Shown here one piece after another: positions 26,597-40,034 of a DNA stretch of 64,000 nt (positions within the stretch are counted from its first letter, which is position 1; each line of letters starts with the position of its first letter). The DNA is from Setaria digitata (taxonomy: Eukaryota; Nematoda; Chromadorea; Rhabditida; Setariidae): contig RCAB01000258.1 in NCBI GenBank assembly GCA_003640385.1, positions 7,047 through 71,046 of the forward strand, read 5' to 3'. The position numbers and the translations under genes were made by a program. A model generated the notes under the pieces. The model saw nothing but the letters and a program-made list of their open reading frames with translations, ran no database searches and was not told the origin of the DNA.

Positions 26597-26603
26597 AGCA
26601 TCG
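26597..26603 (+). promoter_or_regulatory. Putative spliced-leader acceptor of mrps-11
   Basis: TTTATAG ends at 26598, five bases before the ATG at 26604. Confidence 0.45.
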
Positions 26604-28182
26604 ATGGCAAACAATATCAGATGGATGCTTGGACGTTTAATGCTGCAAGGAATGGAACCGAGCTATAGTCATGCTAAACGCTTCATTAGTCTTGTTCCGA
26701 AATGTCTCAAAAGTATCAGTGAAGTTTCACGTGTTGGTAAGCATTTATACATTTCATAGTTATATCTTAGACGATGTGTGCGTGCTTTTTTTTAATAGTC
26801 TTATTTTTCAATATAATTTTAAATTAATTTCGTAGTAATTACTTGTGAATGTGTGATTTCATGATTATTTGTTTATTGTCAGGTGTCAACATCATCGTAA
26901 ACATTTTTTTTTTGTTTGTAATCATAGAAGAATGGATGGGCCAGTACGTGTTTTTAATTATTAAGTAATATTATAGTTCTTGAAATGTAGGAATCCTTTG
27001 TGGAATATGGTTAGGTACTGTTGATAGGGAGAAGAATAATCATAGAAGTGCGGATAGATAAGACAGAGTTGTATTTTATTATAAAGCATGGATACATTTG
27101 TTTATTTTCAGTTATTAGAAATTGTAAAATATCTTAACTTTCTCATTAATCTACGTTACAACTTTGCAGACTTTCTCTATTATTTCATGTTGTTTCTTAT
27201 GTCATCACAATCTTTACATTTTTCATTCTTATTGCACATCTCTTTTTATTTGGGAAAAGTCTTCCACTTTTTTCCTCTTTCGAGAATTTTAGGAAAATTT
27301 TCGAGATTTCAGCAGGTCTTTTTTTTTCTAATTTTACAGGTGTTGATAAGAAAGAAATGCAAAGACCTTTAACGGAAGGTACTGTGGGTGGTTCAGATTG
27401 GGTACCAGTTAATTTAATGAATATTTATGATCGTTTGCCAACAGTGGAAATATTTAAACAAGAATTTGATGGCATACCTTTCGGAGAGCTTCCAATTGTG
27501 CATGTCAAAGCATCGAGGAATAATACACTTATTACGGTCACTGATCACAAGGTATCATAACTGATTGTTTTCATATTTTTGTAATGTAATCTCTCCGATC
27601 TATTTTTCCATTCATTTATTTTTTATTTTTAATAATCCAATTTTGAATTGTTTTTCTTTTTTTTTTTTTTCTTTTTTATTTTTGAAAACGCAAGTAATAA
27701 TATTGTAATTACAGTACAAAATTATAACATACACTTCCTGTCGTTTGGAAGGATTCAAAAATGCTCGGAAAAAGACTAATATTGCTGGCCAAACAACCGG
27801 TGTTGCTGCGGGGCAACGGCTTATTAGGCGAGGAATTCGAACAGTTCGCGTGTTGGTTCGTTTTACTTATTTTTTCTTTCTGACTGTGAAAGCGATTATC
27901 CACAATTTTTTGATGTTATAAAGTTGGTTTTTGTTTTTTTAGTTTTTTTCTTTTTTTAGTTTTCTAGTTTTTTGGTATGAAATTGTTCATTCGTACAGCT
28001 ATGAACTATGTTGATGTAAATTTTACTGTTAGAATTCATCATTTAAGGTCCGTGGATTGGGACCAGGCCGTATGACATCCATACAGGGTATGGCAGCTGC
28101 TGGAGTTAAAATTGTTTCTATAACCGAACATTCAGCGCTTCGTGAACTTGGGCCAAGACCAAAAAAGATTCCTAGGATATGA
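26604..28182 (+). CDS. mrps-11: Mitochondrial small-subunit ribosomal protein uS11m
   Basis: Exons 26604-26736, 27340-27551, 27715-27855 and 28048-28182 give 206 aa in phase. uS11m sits on the platform of the mitochondrial small ribosomal subunit, near the 12S rRNA 3' region. The C-terminal two thirds shows the S11 signature: [18 protein letters not shown], then a strand with [46 protein letters not shown], and [20 protein letters not shown] at the C terminus. The first 50 or so residues are basic and unconserved, consistent with a mitochondrial targeting region. The last intron ends in AAG (28045-28047) and conserved residues fix that boundary. Confidence 0.93.
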
Positions 28183-28764
28183 AAAGAACTTTCTTTCTTC
28201 TTGTACATCGTATAAATGTTATTTCCTGCCAGTGTATCATTTGTTTCATCATTAAAAGTGCAGAAAAATCGGAACAAACATTTATACAGAGAGAATTAAC
28301 AATATGAAAAAGTAACTTATAAAATGAGACGAACTTTTATTTTAGCAATGAAATGACTAGATAAAAATATGTTATGTATAGGTTGAATTTTCCGGTAAAA
28401 TGCTATAAAATGATTCAGTGAATGAAGTATATTATTGTTACAGTAAGCTGAATATATAACAACGTTTTTTGTACATTTTTTAAAGTCTAGTTTAAGCAAT
28501 TTTCAAATGACTTTATGTTGAATCGATGATAGAAAAGTAAGAATTATTGCATATCAAGTGATCAACATGAAATCAACACATATATGAACTATGTCATGTT
28601 ATAGATTAGTATTCTGAAAATATTGTTATCAGTAATGCTGCTATAGTGAAATTATTCAAACTAATGACACAATTTATTAAGATATAATTTACAGCATGTA
28701 ATTGGTACCCAATTTAGCTATTTCATTTACGACAGAATTTATCAGTGTGCATTATCTCTACCAT

Positions 28765-28823
<59 letters not shown>

Positions 28824-28825
28824 AT
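28183..28825. other. Convergent 3' intergenic region
   Basis: Spacer between mrps-11 (+) and the K+ channel gene (-). No exon is supported. It contains an adjoining TA then GA microsatellite at about 28764-28816, which would lie in the channel's 3' UTR. Confidence 0.6.
28764..28816. repeat. Compound (TA)n(GA)n microsatellite
   Basis: An uninterrupted run of TA dinucleotides passes directly into GA dinucleotides, ending 10 bases before the K+ channel stop codon on the minus strand. Confidence 0.9.
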
Positions 28826-31800
28826 TTACTCATTAGCTAATTCGTGCACTGATTTTGCATTCATACTTTCTTTACGTTGATTTTTTTTCGTTCCACGTCC
28901 ACTAAGTAATGATCCAATTAATGATACCATGTTTCGAGTATTCCCCACCGAATTCCTACTAATTAAAACTTTTTGAAATATTGTTAATGGATTAGAAAAA
29001 TTAGAGTCTTATTAAGATTTGTCCAGTTATTCAGATATACTAAATTAATTAGCAATGCAAGCAAACAGTCCATTGAATGATGTCTACATTTTAACTTTTT
29101 CTTTCCAACTTTACCATTTTTTTTTTCCTAATTTCTGAAAAAAAAAAAAAAAAAAAAGAATAATATTGATGGAAACCTGGTTTGTTCTAAAGTTGGCTCA
29201 GATTCTTTAATTGATTTGATTTCCAATGGACGTGTATCATCATCATCATCATCATCGTCATCATTTTCTTCATTTTCATCAATATACGGTTCACCATTAC
29301 CCTCATTAATCACACCATGATTTTCGGATATCATACTTAACCTGGAATATTTTGGGTGAAAAAAAAAAGAGTTATTATTTTATTTATTGGAGAATTTTTG
29401 AAAATCTACCTAGGTTTAAAATGTACAGCTGGCAAATTGAACGTATTAGTAGTAGACCGTCCTAACAGAATTCGATTTTCAATTTCCTCATTTGTTTCAT
29501 TTCCATTACGATTTGTACGATTCGAAAATGCATTCTAAAATTTGACATTCCAAATCTTTTCATATGCATTTTATCATAAAAGAAATCAATTTTGAAATTA
29601 ATCATCTCTAACAACAACAATCTTTCAAATTAAAAATGATCATTTTTCAATCAATTTTCCGCTTTAAAATTCACCCAACAAACATTTCAAATTTTTACAA
29701 CAAAAGAATTTAATCATAATTTAGTATGATTTGATATTATGAATGCTAAATCTACAATGATGCAGAGCAAAAACTGTGATGAAATTAACCTATAAAATAA
29801 GCCTACCTTAATGAGTGAAGTTGATGGTGAAGCTGCTGCTAGAGAAGATGTTCTTGGATAATTACCAGTCAATAATTTTGAATGATCAGTCTAAAGAGTA
29901 AAAATAAAAAAAAAAAAAGAAAAAAATAATACATTAGGCAATTTTAGAGGATAATTAATGCTAATCTTATTTCCTATTTATTGAAATTAAGGTATTATAG
30001 CCATTTAATATATATGTATGTATAAATTGCTATATAATATATTAAACAGATTGCGATTTTATCATTTAATTAATTAATTAATTAGCTTAATCTAGTAACG
30101 TGTGGTGAAGTTTTTTTTTTTTGGATTATTTTATCACTATAGTAAAATGTGTGATGTTTTGCTTGAACGAATAATACATAATATCATTCCATAGCTTATA
30201 AATTCTTATAAAATTCAAAACAGATTTTTTTTTTTGTCTAAAAAAAAAAAAAAAAAAAAAAAAGTAGGAGAAAGAGATGGAAAATTTTTGCATTATTATT
30301 CAAAAACTTTCCTTCTTTTTTCCTTTTTTTCGTTTTTTTTTTTTTTAAATGAAAGCTGTTCTTATCACTAATCAATGGTTTTACATACCTGACCGCCGGT
30401 ATCATCGTTACCGTTATCAGAATTACTGCTATCATCACCAAGAAGCTCAGTTAATACTAAAATATCGCCTTCTTCGGTGTCGACCAATTTCATCACATCA
30501 TCAATTGATAAATTTCTCGGTAGAAGTTTAATCTGTTGTAAAATTTCATTCCTCTTCTTTTTTTTTTTTTTTTAATTGTTTTTTCAAGAAAAAAAAAACA
30601 ATTTAAAAAGAAAAAAAAAAGATTTAAGAAATTTTTATTTTTTGCTAAAGGAAATAAAAAAGAAAACAATCCAAATTGTTAACATTAATTTTGTCTTTTC
30701 TAGTAAAAATTAGTGTTATTTTTATTTTTATTTTTTAATAAAAATTGAAATTTTGCAATACTGGTATTAATTGCTTTATTAGTTAATAAATGAAGCATAA
30801 AAATTCACATCACTAATTTGCAAATGTCACTAATTACAAGTTCCTTTTTGCTTTTTACTCATTTTAAATAAATTATATTTATTTTTATCAATTGCAAGTC
30901 TTTCTTTCTTTCTTCTTTTTTTATTTTCTTATTTTCTAATTTTTGCTAAATCCAATTAAATTCGCAATGTGTTAACTAGTTGCTGTTTTTTTTTTCTCGC
31001 TTTTTTCTTTTCTTTTATTAAACTTATTAATTAGCATTAATTGTAGCCTTTTTTTTTTCCTTCGTGAAAATAAATTTGTTAAATAAAAAAAAAAATTCTT
31101 TAAATAACAATTATGAAAAATGCATACCCCACCATTATATGCATATTTATCAGTGCTTAAATTTGCATATGGACTCGGGAACGAAAGCATTGTTTGTGAT
31201 GATTTATTAAATTTTTTCCGACTAATTAGAGCATCTCTTGTAGCACGACAAGCTAGTGATCGAATACTATCATTTCTACTACCGGAACCGATATGAGTTT
31301 TATCAGAAACTCTGAAATTTCTACAAGTTTTTTTTTTTCCATTCCTTTTTACTTGAATAATTAAACAAATTAATAAATTAAGCAGAGACCAAATGTTGAA
31401 ATGTATAAATTGCTTAAATTATATTGTAGGAAATGAATTTTCTTTTTTTTTTAAATGAAAGAAGATGAAACGGGAAGTGGAAGATTGATTTCAAAAAAAT
31501 TTTTTCTGCAATTTAGCTTCTTGTTTTTTTTAATTAAAAACTTTTGAATAAAGAATTTAATTACTTGTGATCTAAATTTCCGAATGGAAGATCAGTTGAG
31601 GTTATACTTAAATTATCCAATTGTCCAACTTCATATGTTCGTGCCATTTCAGACTGAAATTGAATGTTTTTTTTTTTTTTTTAGATAAATTAAAAATTTC
31701 ATTTTCTATCCTTTTTCGACAACATCCAACATCATCAATTACTTTTAAGAAAAAAAAATAACGGAACAATTTAAAAAATAATTTTTGACAAAAAATCAAA

Positions 31801-34800
31801 AATTTGAAGAATTTGGAGGGGAAAAAAAAATAAAAGGAAGAAACTTTATTGCTATGAATATTATATTTCACATTTGAGCAGAAGAAAATTATATTTTATT
31901 TTATTTTTTTTATTCAAAAAATAAAAATAGTAATGGTGAATGAAATTTTGTTCATAATTATGAAAACAAATGAAAAGGAAAAGTTATTTATTATTATATA
32001 TATATATTCATAAAATAAAGCATAAAATTTAAAGCTAGCTTTGAGTCATTAGAATTTAAAAGTTTTGTAAATGTGCTGATAAAATTTTTAACATTGATAA
32101 GTTGAAATGCTTACTTGTATTAAATTAATGCACATCGAAACTAATGAAAGGCCAATAATAATATAAATAAATAGCATGAGCAAATATTTTGGCTGTGTTG
32201 GAGTGATATCTCCAAGGCCAATTGTGCTAAAATTAAATTTTCATTTTTAGTTTTTACATTTTGCAAAAAAAAAAAGTTTTGAAATATTTTTGTAAAAATT
32301 AATATTTTTAATGATAATGTGAGATTTTTCAATTTTTTTATTTTTTGTGAATTTAATATTGCAATTGAAGAAACTAAATGACATTAATTGTGTAGATTGG
32401 AATAACGAAAGAAAAATAATCATTTTAATAAAATCAGTACGCATAATTGTTCTTCAACTTTTTTACAGAATTAGTATTTACAAAAAGAAAAAAAAAGAAA
32501 AGAAAAAGAGATTTATCATTGATAAATTTGAATAATGATAATGCTTCATTTAATATCGACAAAATTGACCAGGAAAAGAAGTTAAAAGTATTAATTTGCT
32601 ATGCACACTTATCAGTGATAAAACATGATTAGATTACTTCTATTTTGGCTTACCTTATGAAATTTTTAAATTTTCATAGTTTAAATGAAAACTTCTACAG
32701 TGGAAGTAAATCTGTGCACTGCGTTTTAACATAAATTAAACTTCAGACTTTTCAGAATCTTCCAAAAAACTTGAGGTGATAAGGAAGAGAAGTGATAAGG
32801 AAGCAAAATGATAAAGGCTACAATTGCTTAATTCATTTGTTTTCTCTCTGTCTTATATTGAAAAAAATACAATTAATGATAGCATAATTTAGCGATGAAA
32901 TATTTTTAACTGTCAAATAATCTTAGTAACAATTATTAGTAATTAAAAAATTCTAGAATTTAATATTAATTTAGTATTCGAAAACATCCTATGCTTATCA
33001 ATTCTCCTCCTTAATTTTTTGTTTTTGTTTTATCAGAGGAGTACAATTAATGATAGCATAATATACCGAGGAAATAATTTTAATTGTCAAATAATCCTAG
33101 CAAGGATAATTAGTAATAAAAGAATTTCAGAGCCTAATTAATATTAATTAGTATATTAATTTAATCAATACTAAAATATTTTCCTCATTTATCAACTTTT
33201 TCTCTTCCTTTAATCCTCTTTTTTTTTTTTTTTTTTTCAATTTTGAAATGCTTGCTTATTTTTGTTAATAGATTTATCTGTTCAAAAAAAAAAAAAAAAA
33301 AAAAAGAAATTATAATACCTTAAAGATATGAAGAAGAAATAAAAGGCAACAAAATAATCCCAATCTTTTTCCCAAAGACAAAATGTTGCAGAACAAATAA
33401 ATATCCATGCAATAACAACTGATATTGCTATTGGTATTGGTAAATCAAAGATTTCGAGGTCTAAAATATAAGAGAAAAACAAAAAAATGGAGAAAAAAAA
33501 AAGAAGAAATTTATTTTGAAATTAATAATTTTTTTTTTTTGCAATTTAAAAGAAGCAAAAATTTACTTTGAAACTGATAATAAATTATTATTTTTTGTTT
33601 TTCTTTGCAATCAGGAAAAAAAAGAATGTATTTTAAAATTAATGTATTTTTCGTAATTTCTTTTCTTTTTTTCCAAATTAAAAAACAAGAAATTTATTTC
33701 AAAATTAATAAATTTCTGTTGTTTTTCGAAGTTTCCCTTGCAATTTAAAAAAAAAAAAAACAACAAATTTATTTTGAACTTTATAAATTGCTTCTTTGTT
33801 GCACTTTTCCTTCTAATTTAAAAAAGAAATTTATTAAATGTTTTGTTTTTGGCAGTTTCTCTTCGAATTATATAAAATANAAAAACAACAAATTTATTTT
33901 GAATTTTTATAAATTGCTTCTTTGTTGCACTTTTCCTTCTAATTTAAAAAAGAAATTTANCAACAAATTTATTTTGAACTTTATAAATTGCTTCTTTGTT
34001 GCACTTTTCCTTCTAATTTAAAAAAGAAATTTATTAAATGTTTTGTTTTTGGCAGTTTCTCTTCGAATTATATAAAATATTAATTTTCAAGAGTTGCACA
34101 GTGTTTATTCAAAGAGCATTTTCGGTTTAGATAAACAAGATATTCATCTTAAAAAAATTTTTTTTTTTTTTAAAGCCAGTAAAAAATTTACTTCTAAAAT
34201 GGAAAAAGTGCTGATTTTTCTTATAACTTATTTTTAAAACCTTTTAAATGTTTTTTTTTTTCACTTCAAATTTTTCCATTTGCTTTAGAGCTCCTTTTCT
34301 TCTATTTATTTATTTGTTCATTTCCAAATTTCAAAAAGAACAAAATTTTTTTTCTGAAATGAATTTTTTAAATTGATTCCAGTTATATTTTGCAATAATA
34401 ACTGAATCAATTTGTGACATTTTAAAATTTATTAATTATCTCAAATTGTGACGATTATTAAGCGATGATTAATAAGCTTAAAGCTTAAATTAATTTCTGT
34501 TCTTTTCTTTCAATTTAAAATTTCTTACTCCATTAAAACCTCTCCGTTAATTCTTTTTATTTTTTTTTTTTATTTTCATTAGTTATTTTTCAGTAAGTAA
34601 TTTTAAATAATTAGTAAAACAAAAGAAATAGCTTGAAATGTGTGCAGTGGAATTTAAAAACTTTTGAAAATGTACCTATGTATTAAGTAAAATTTTCATT
34701 TGCAATAAAAGGAATGATTTTTTTTTTATTTTTTATTTTTTATTTTTTAAAATGATCAGTTTTTGTCACAAAGAAAAATTTAATTTTTGAAATTTTTTTT

Positions 34801-37800
34801 TTTTTTTATAATAAAACCTTTCCTTTTTCCATTCATTCTTTGCACTAACTTAGCTTTTACCTCAACATTGCTGCTAGAATGCTGCGAAAATTTTGTCCCT
34901 CATAATTCATCTGCTGACTATATTGAAGTCTTTTGAGATTTAAAAAATTTTATCCCAAACGATAAAATTGAACAAAAAAAAAAAAAAAAAAAAAACAAAA
35001 AACAAAAAGAAAACAAAAAAAAAGTAAAAAAAAAAAATGAGAAACGGAAAGGAAAGGCAAAATTTGACAAATGTTTTAGCCTTTTACAAGTTAACCAACG
35101 CAACCCAAAAAATTTTATCCTTTTAGACTGATATATATTTCCTCACTAACCCCAAAAAAAAAAAAAAAAAGAAAAAAAAAAAAAGAAACAAGAAAGAAAA
35201 AAACAAGCTTGAAGTTTTATTAATGATTTTGGTCAAGGTAATATTACATTAAGTTCTTTTATGATCTTTTTCGAATTTAGTCAAATNTTTAAATTGTTTA
35301 GTTAAAAGAAAAAACTAAAGAAGACTAAAAGGTAATAGAAAAGAAGATATGTCTGAATGAATTTTGGCTATTGGCAATTTTTTTTCTTTTTGCTTTTAAT
35401 TAATTAATTTCTAATTTTAAATTTTGCAAAATTAAATCAAATTTTCACTAATTAAACTCATTTAATACGGTCAAAAATGGGCCTCTTTTATCTTCGGCGT
35501 CAAGCTCTCGAATTTCAGTCATCGTTTGCTTCGTACAATAGCGCGACAATCGGCGACATGCACATTTCATGAGGTACCAAGGCGTTTTAAGGCATTTTGT
35601 TAATAATTTACCTGAAGTTTGGGAAAATGTTGCACCGAAAATATTATTAATTAAATAAATTAGCAGCTAGTAAAATGATTTTAATTTTTTTTTTAAATTC
35701 TATAATTTTAAAGTTAATTTAATTTCATTTACTTCATATTACATTAATTTTGTCTTGTTTTTTTTTTTTTTTTTTTTTTTTTTGAATCTGCATTTTATAC
35801 TGGAAATAATAATTGTTAAATGAAATTTTACCGAACTTTATTCCTTTGAACATTTTTTTTTCTTGAGCAAAAATTCTTTTATTTTTGCAAGATTTTGATT
35901 CTTTTTTCTTTTCCTTCTCATTGTTTTTTCTTTCTTTTTTTTTTCCTTTTTTTTTTTTTTTTTTTTCCATTTCAGTCATTTTTGAACTCAGTCTGCATAG
36001 TTTTATTAATTAGCTTTAAATTTAATTGGTAAATTCTTATTTTCTTGTTGCTTTCTTCGGACAAACAAAATAAATTCCAAATTATTGATCATAAAACAAT
36101 AAAATTTCATCATTGAAGCACAGATTCATTAATCAACCGTTTTTGATCAATGGAAGAAATTAAAATTAAATACGATTAATAGTGATCTGTATTAGAGTCT
36201 GAAAAGTTTATTTATTTTTTAAGTAATGACTTTTCGGAAATATCTAATTAATGATTGAAATGAAGTGAATAATTAGATTATTTAATAAATATTGCAATTT
36301 CTAAATGCAGCAAATGGGATGCATAAAAAAAAATGATTAATTTCATTTACAGATTCGTTTCCAAAAATGAAATGAATTTTATCAATTAATCAAATTTGTA
36401 CTATTACTTCATATAAGTACAAAAATGATGAAAATTTCAATTTCAAAACTATCTATGATCACAATTTCGAATAAGCCTTAGATTATGTTCTCTATGAAAT
36501 GATCTTGGCTAAGTTTAAAACTTTATCCGGCTGCTACAATTTTGAATGATTTCAATATTTATCATATATATTTCAAATTTTTAAAAAAATTTCTACAGTT
36601 GCATATAGCTTAAACTAGTGTTGCACATTTTATCTCATTCAATCACTCATTCCGTGTCACTTTTTAGAGCTATTTTCAAATAATTTGCAATTTTAATTAG
36701 CCTTGAAATTGTGAAATTTTAAATTCTATTTTAATTTAATTTGACGCATAATTGTTTTGTCTTTTTATAACATAACATGGTTTTTGAATTATTTTTGCAT
36801 TTGTTTTTTTTTTTTTTTCAAATAATTTCATGCAGTTTTTTTCTTCATATTTAGATATCATATTATATAATTAGTAATACTAAATATTATATAAATAATA
36901 ACATTCAAACAGTGAAATTTATTATTGTTCTAATGAGTTTTCATCGTTGTTAAGATTGATTGTCTTTATTGAAAATAGCTTTGTAATATGCTACTGTATT
37001 ACTGTTTACATTATTATTTATGATATTACCATTGTTATTATTGTTATTATTATCATATTTCTAGTGCTTTTGTTGTTATTACTTTCAACGAGGACAATAA
37101 CAGTAAAAGTAATAATAATCTCATTAATAACATTGTTGCCATTCTTCTTGTCATCGCTATTATTAGTATCATTGCTATAATCAAAAGTTGCTACTGTTGT
37201 AATTATTGTAGTTATTATTGTCATTGCTCACAATGCAATGATATTCTTCTTGTCATCGTTATTATTATTATCAATGCTATAATCAAAAGTTGCTACTGTT
37301 CTAATTATTGTCATTGCTCACAATGATAAAATATTTAATTCTGAAACTAAAATTGACATCAATTCCTGTAATTGATATTAATTCCTATAATTAATATCAT
37401 TTTGTTTATTCATAGCATTTTTAAATACACAGATAGATCGATAGATAGTTAGATAGATAGATAAATGTGCGAAAAAGAATTGCATTGAAATTTTTTGCTT
37501 TCATTTTATAAAAATGCTTTTATAAACAAATGTAATCAATCACACTGAAATGGATTGCTTTTACATCGGCCTACTTAATATTTTAGGGAACAATTTTTTT
37601 TTTTTTTACTGATTTTAAAATAGCATTCTTGGCGAATTTCCATCTTACATAGCACTTCTGGGATGATTTTAAAAAATGGCATTTTACGAAATTTATATTT
37701 TCAGATAGCATTTTTAGTTAACTTTTAACTTGAAAATTTTAATAAAATGAATGAAATGTAACAGAGTCAGAAAATTCACCAAAAAACATTTTTTTTTTTT

Positions 37801-38433
37801 TTTTTTAAATACAAATATGTACAATTTTAATGTGCTGTACACCTCAATTTTTAAATTATGAGATATGTAAAATTTGTATTAGAAAGGAAAAAAAAAATAA
37901 TGCATTTTTAATAGTTCAAAATATTTCTGTAAATTTTGTAAACTGTTTTGCAAAAAAAAAAAAAAAAAAGAAAATTAACTTTTTTTTTCCTCTTTTTCTT
38001 CTAATTTTATGTAAATCAATTATTCGCATTCGCCTGAGCAAAATAATTTCATTTTTTAATTATTACTTACGAAAAAAACAAAAAAAAAAAAAAAAAAAAT
38101 ACCGTATTAAAGACGGCACAAAGAAGGCGATCATCGAATTAGAGTGATAATTTAGCTCTATCTTACCTGAAGTAAAATGTTAATTCTAGTCTTCTGATAA
38201 TAATTCATTTATTTTTAGCTTGACACATTTTACACATCTTAATTAAATAATTTTCTTTGTATTATCAATGAGCAAGCAAAAAACAATTTTTTTTTTTTTT
38301 TCATTTTTGGTATTTATTTGAATCAGTTCATTCAACACAATTCCTACACTAAATGAAATTTACAATGCAAAAAATTCTGTTTTCGATAAAAAATAAAAAA
38401 GAATTGACGAAATATATTTGTGAAAATGGATGA

Positions 38434-38470
<37 letters not shown>

Positions 38471-40003
38471 CAACTTATAAACAGATTTATTAATTCTAAT
38501 TCCTTTAAAACTAAAAATATTTGAGCCAAAAAAAAAGTTGTATTTAAAAGAAGAAAATTAAATATATTTCACTTTTTTTTTTGAAGTAAATAATAAAAAA
38601 AAAAAAAGATAGTTTTACGTCCAAAGCAAATTACTGATTACAATTTAGGCTATAAAAATTTTTAAAATTTGACACAAAAAGCTATAGAGTTATTTTGAAA
38701 AGAAATAATTTTGTTTATTAATTAATTAATTTTTTGACCATGTATGAAAAGAAAAAGAAATTTTATCAGTAACAATGGTTAACATTTATGCACATTACCT
38801 TATCATTCAACATTATTGAATTTACCACGAAATAGTAGCATTATCCGGCTTTTTCGACTTTTCGTCTTACATTTAAATTAATTTATCGCTGCATTTGTTC
38901 AAATTCAATTGAATTTCATTATTAATAAAAATAAAATTTAAATTTTGAAAAGTAATGCATTATTATTTAACAATGATTATTGATACTTTTCATTTGTTTT
39001 TTTTTTTTTTTCTTTTCTTTAATATAATTTTTTATTTATGTCAGCAAATGTTGCATGAACTAAAAGAAATTGGAAATGAGTAAGGCAAAATTTTAATTAA
39101 TAACTGATTATTTATAAGACTATCATTTTTCACACGCCACACATATCACAAACTAGTAGTTATTTTTTGTCGCACTGTTTTTTTTTTTTTATTTTTTATT
39201 TTTTCAAATTTAAAAAATAAAATAAAAAGGAAAAATGCAAATCGACGTCAGAATCATACGTATACTCTTACGTATATTTTAACAATATTACGTGAATAAA
39301 TAAACACTATTATACTTTTTAGCTTGTCTAGTATGAATGAAAAACATTGCTAATAATACAAGATATGAAAATAAAACTTCAACACAATTCTTATTATTAA
39401 CAATTTAAATTAATTAATTTGTTTAGTTCAGATAATATAGCATTTGAATAATTTATTTATTTGTTCTTGTTGCTTTTGTTTTTGTTTTTGTTATTGTTTT
39501 TGTTTTTGTTTTTTTTTCTTACATGTAATTTAAATTATAAAGGAGTAAGAAGAAATTTCTTTTAATTTCAAAACTAAAATGAAAGAAATTGAAAAAAAAA
39601 AAATTAAAAAATTTAACTTGCCAAGATCGTCAAGTATGCTTAACACCAACGGTATGCCAACAATTGCATAAAGCATTGTGAAAATACGACCGGTTGTAGT
39701 TGACGGATATAAATGTCCGTAACCAATTGTTGTACATATTGTCTTAAATTTTATGTGCATTTGTGTGTATGTATGTATGTGTGTGTGTGTGTGTTTTTTT
39801 TTTTTTGTTTTTTCTAATTAAAATTTTGTAAAATTTCATTGAAATTCGTAAAAGTTTCATGAAAAAAAAAATATTATTAATTAACAAAATTTTTGCTAAA
39901 AGATGATCATAAAAAGAAAAAGAAAGTTAAAAAAAAAAAAGGACAAAGAGAAAAATATATATATATATATATACAACATGCAAATAGGATGATTTTTAAT
40001 AAA

Positions 40004-40034
<31 letters not shown>

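Noticed and set aside
35734..35979. Lys-rich 81-aa minus-strand frame
   Set aside because: It is translated poly-T/poly-A within a channel intron. No signature.
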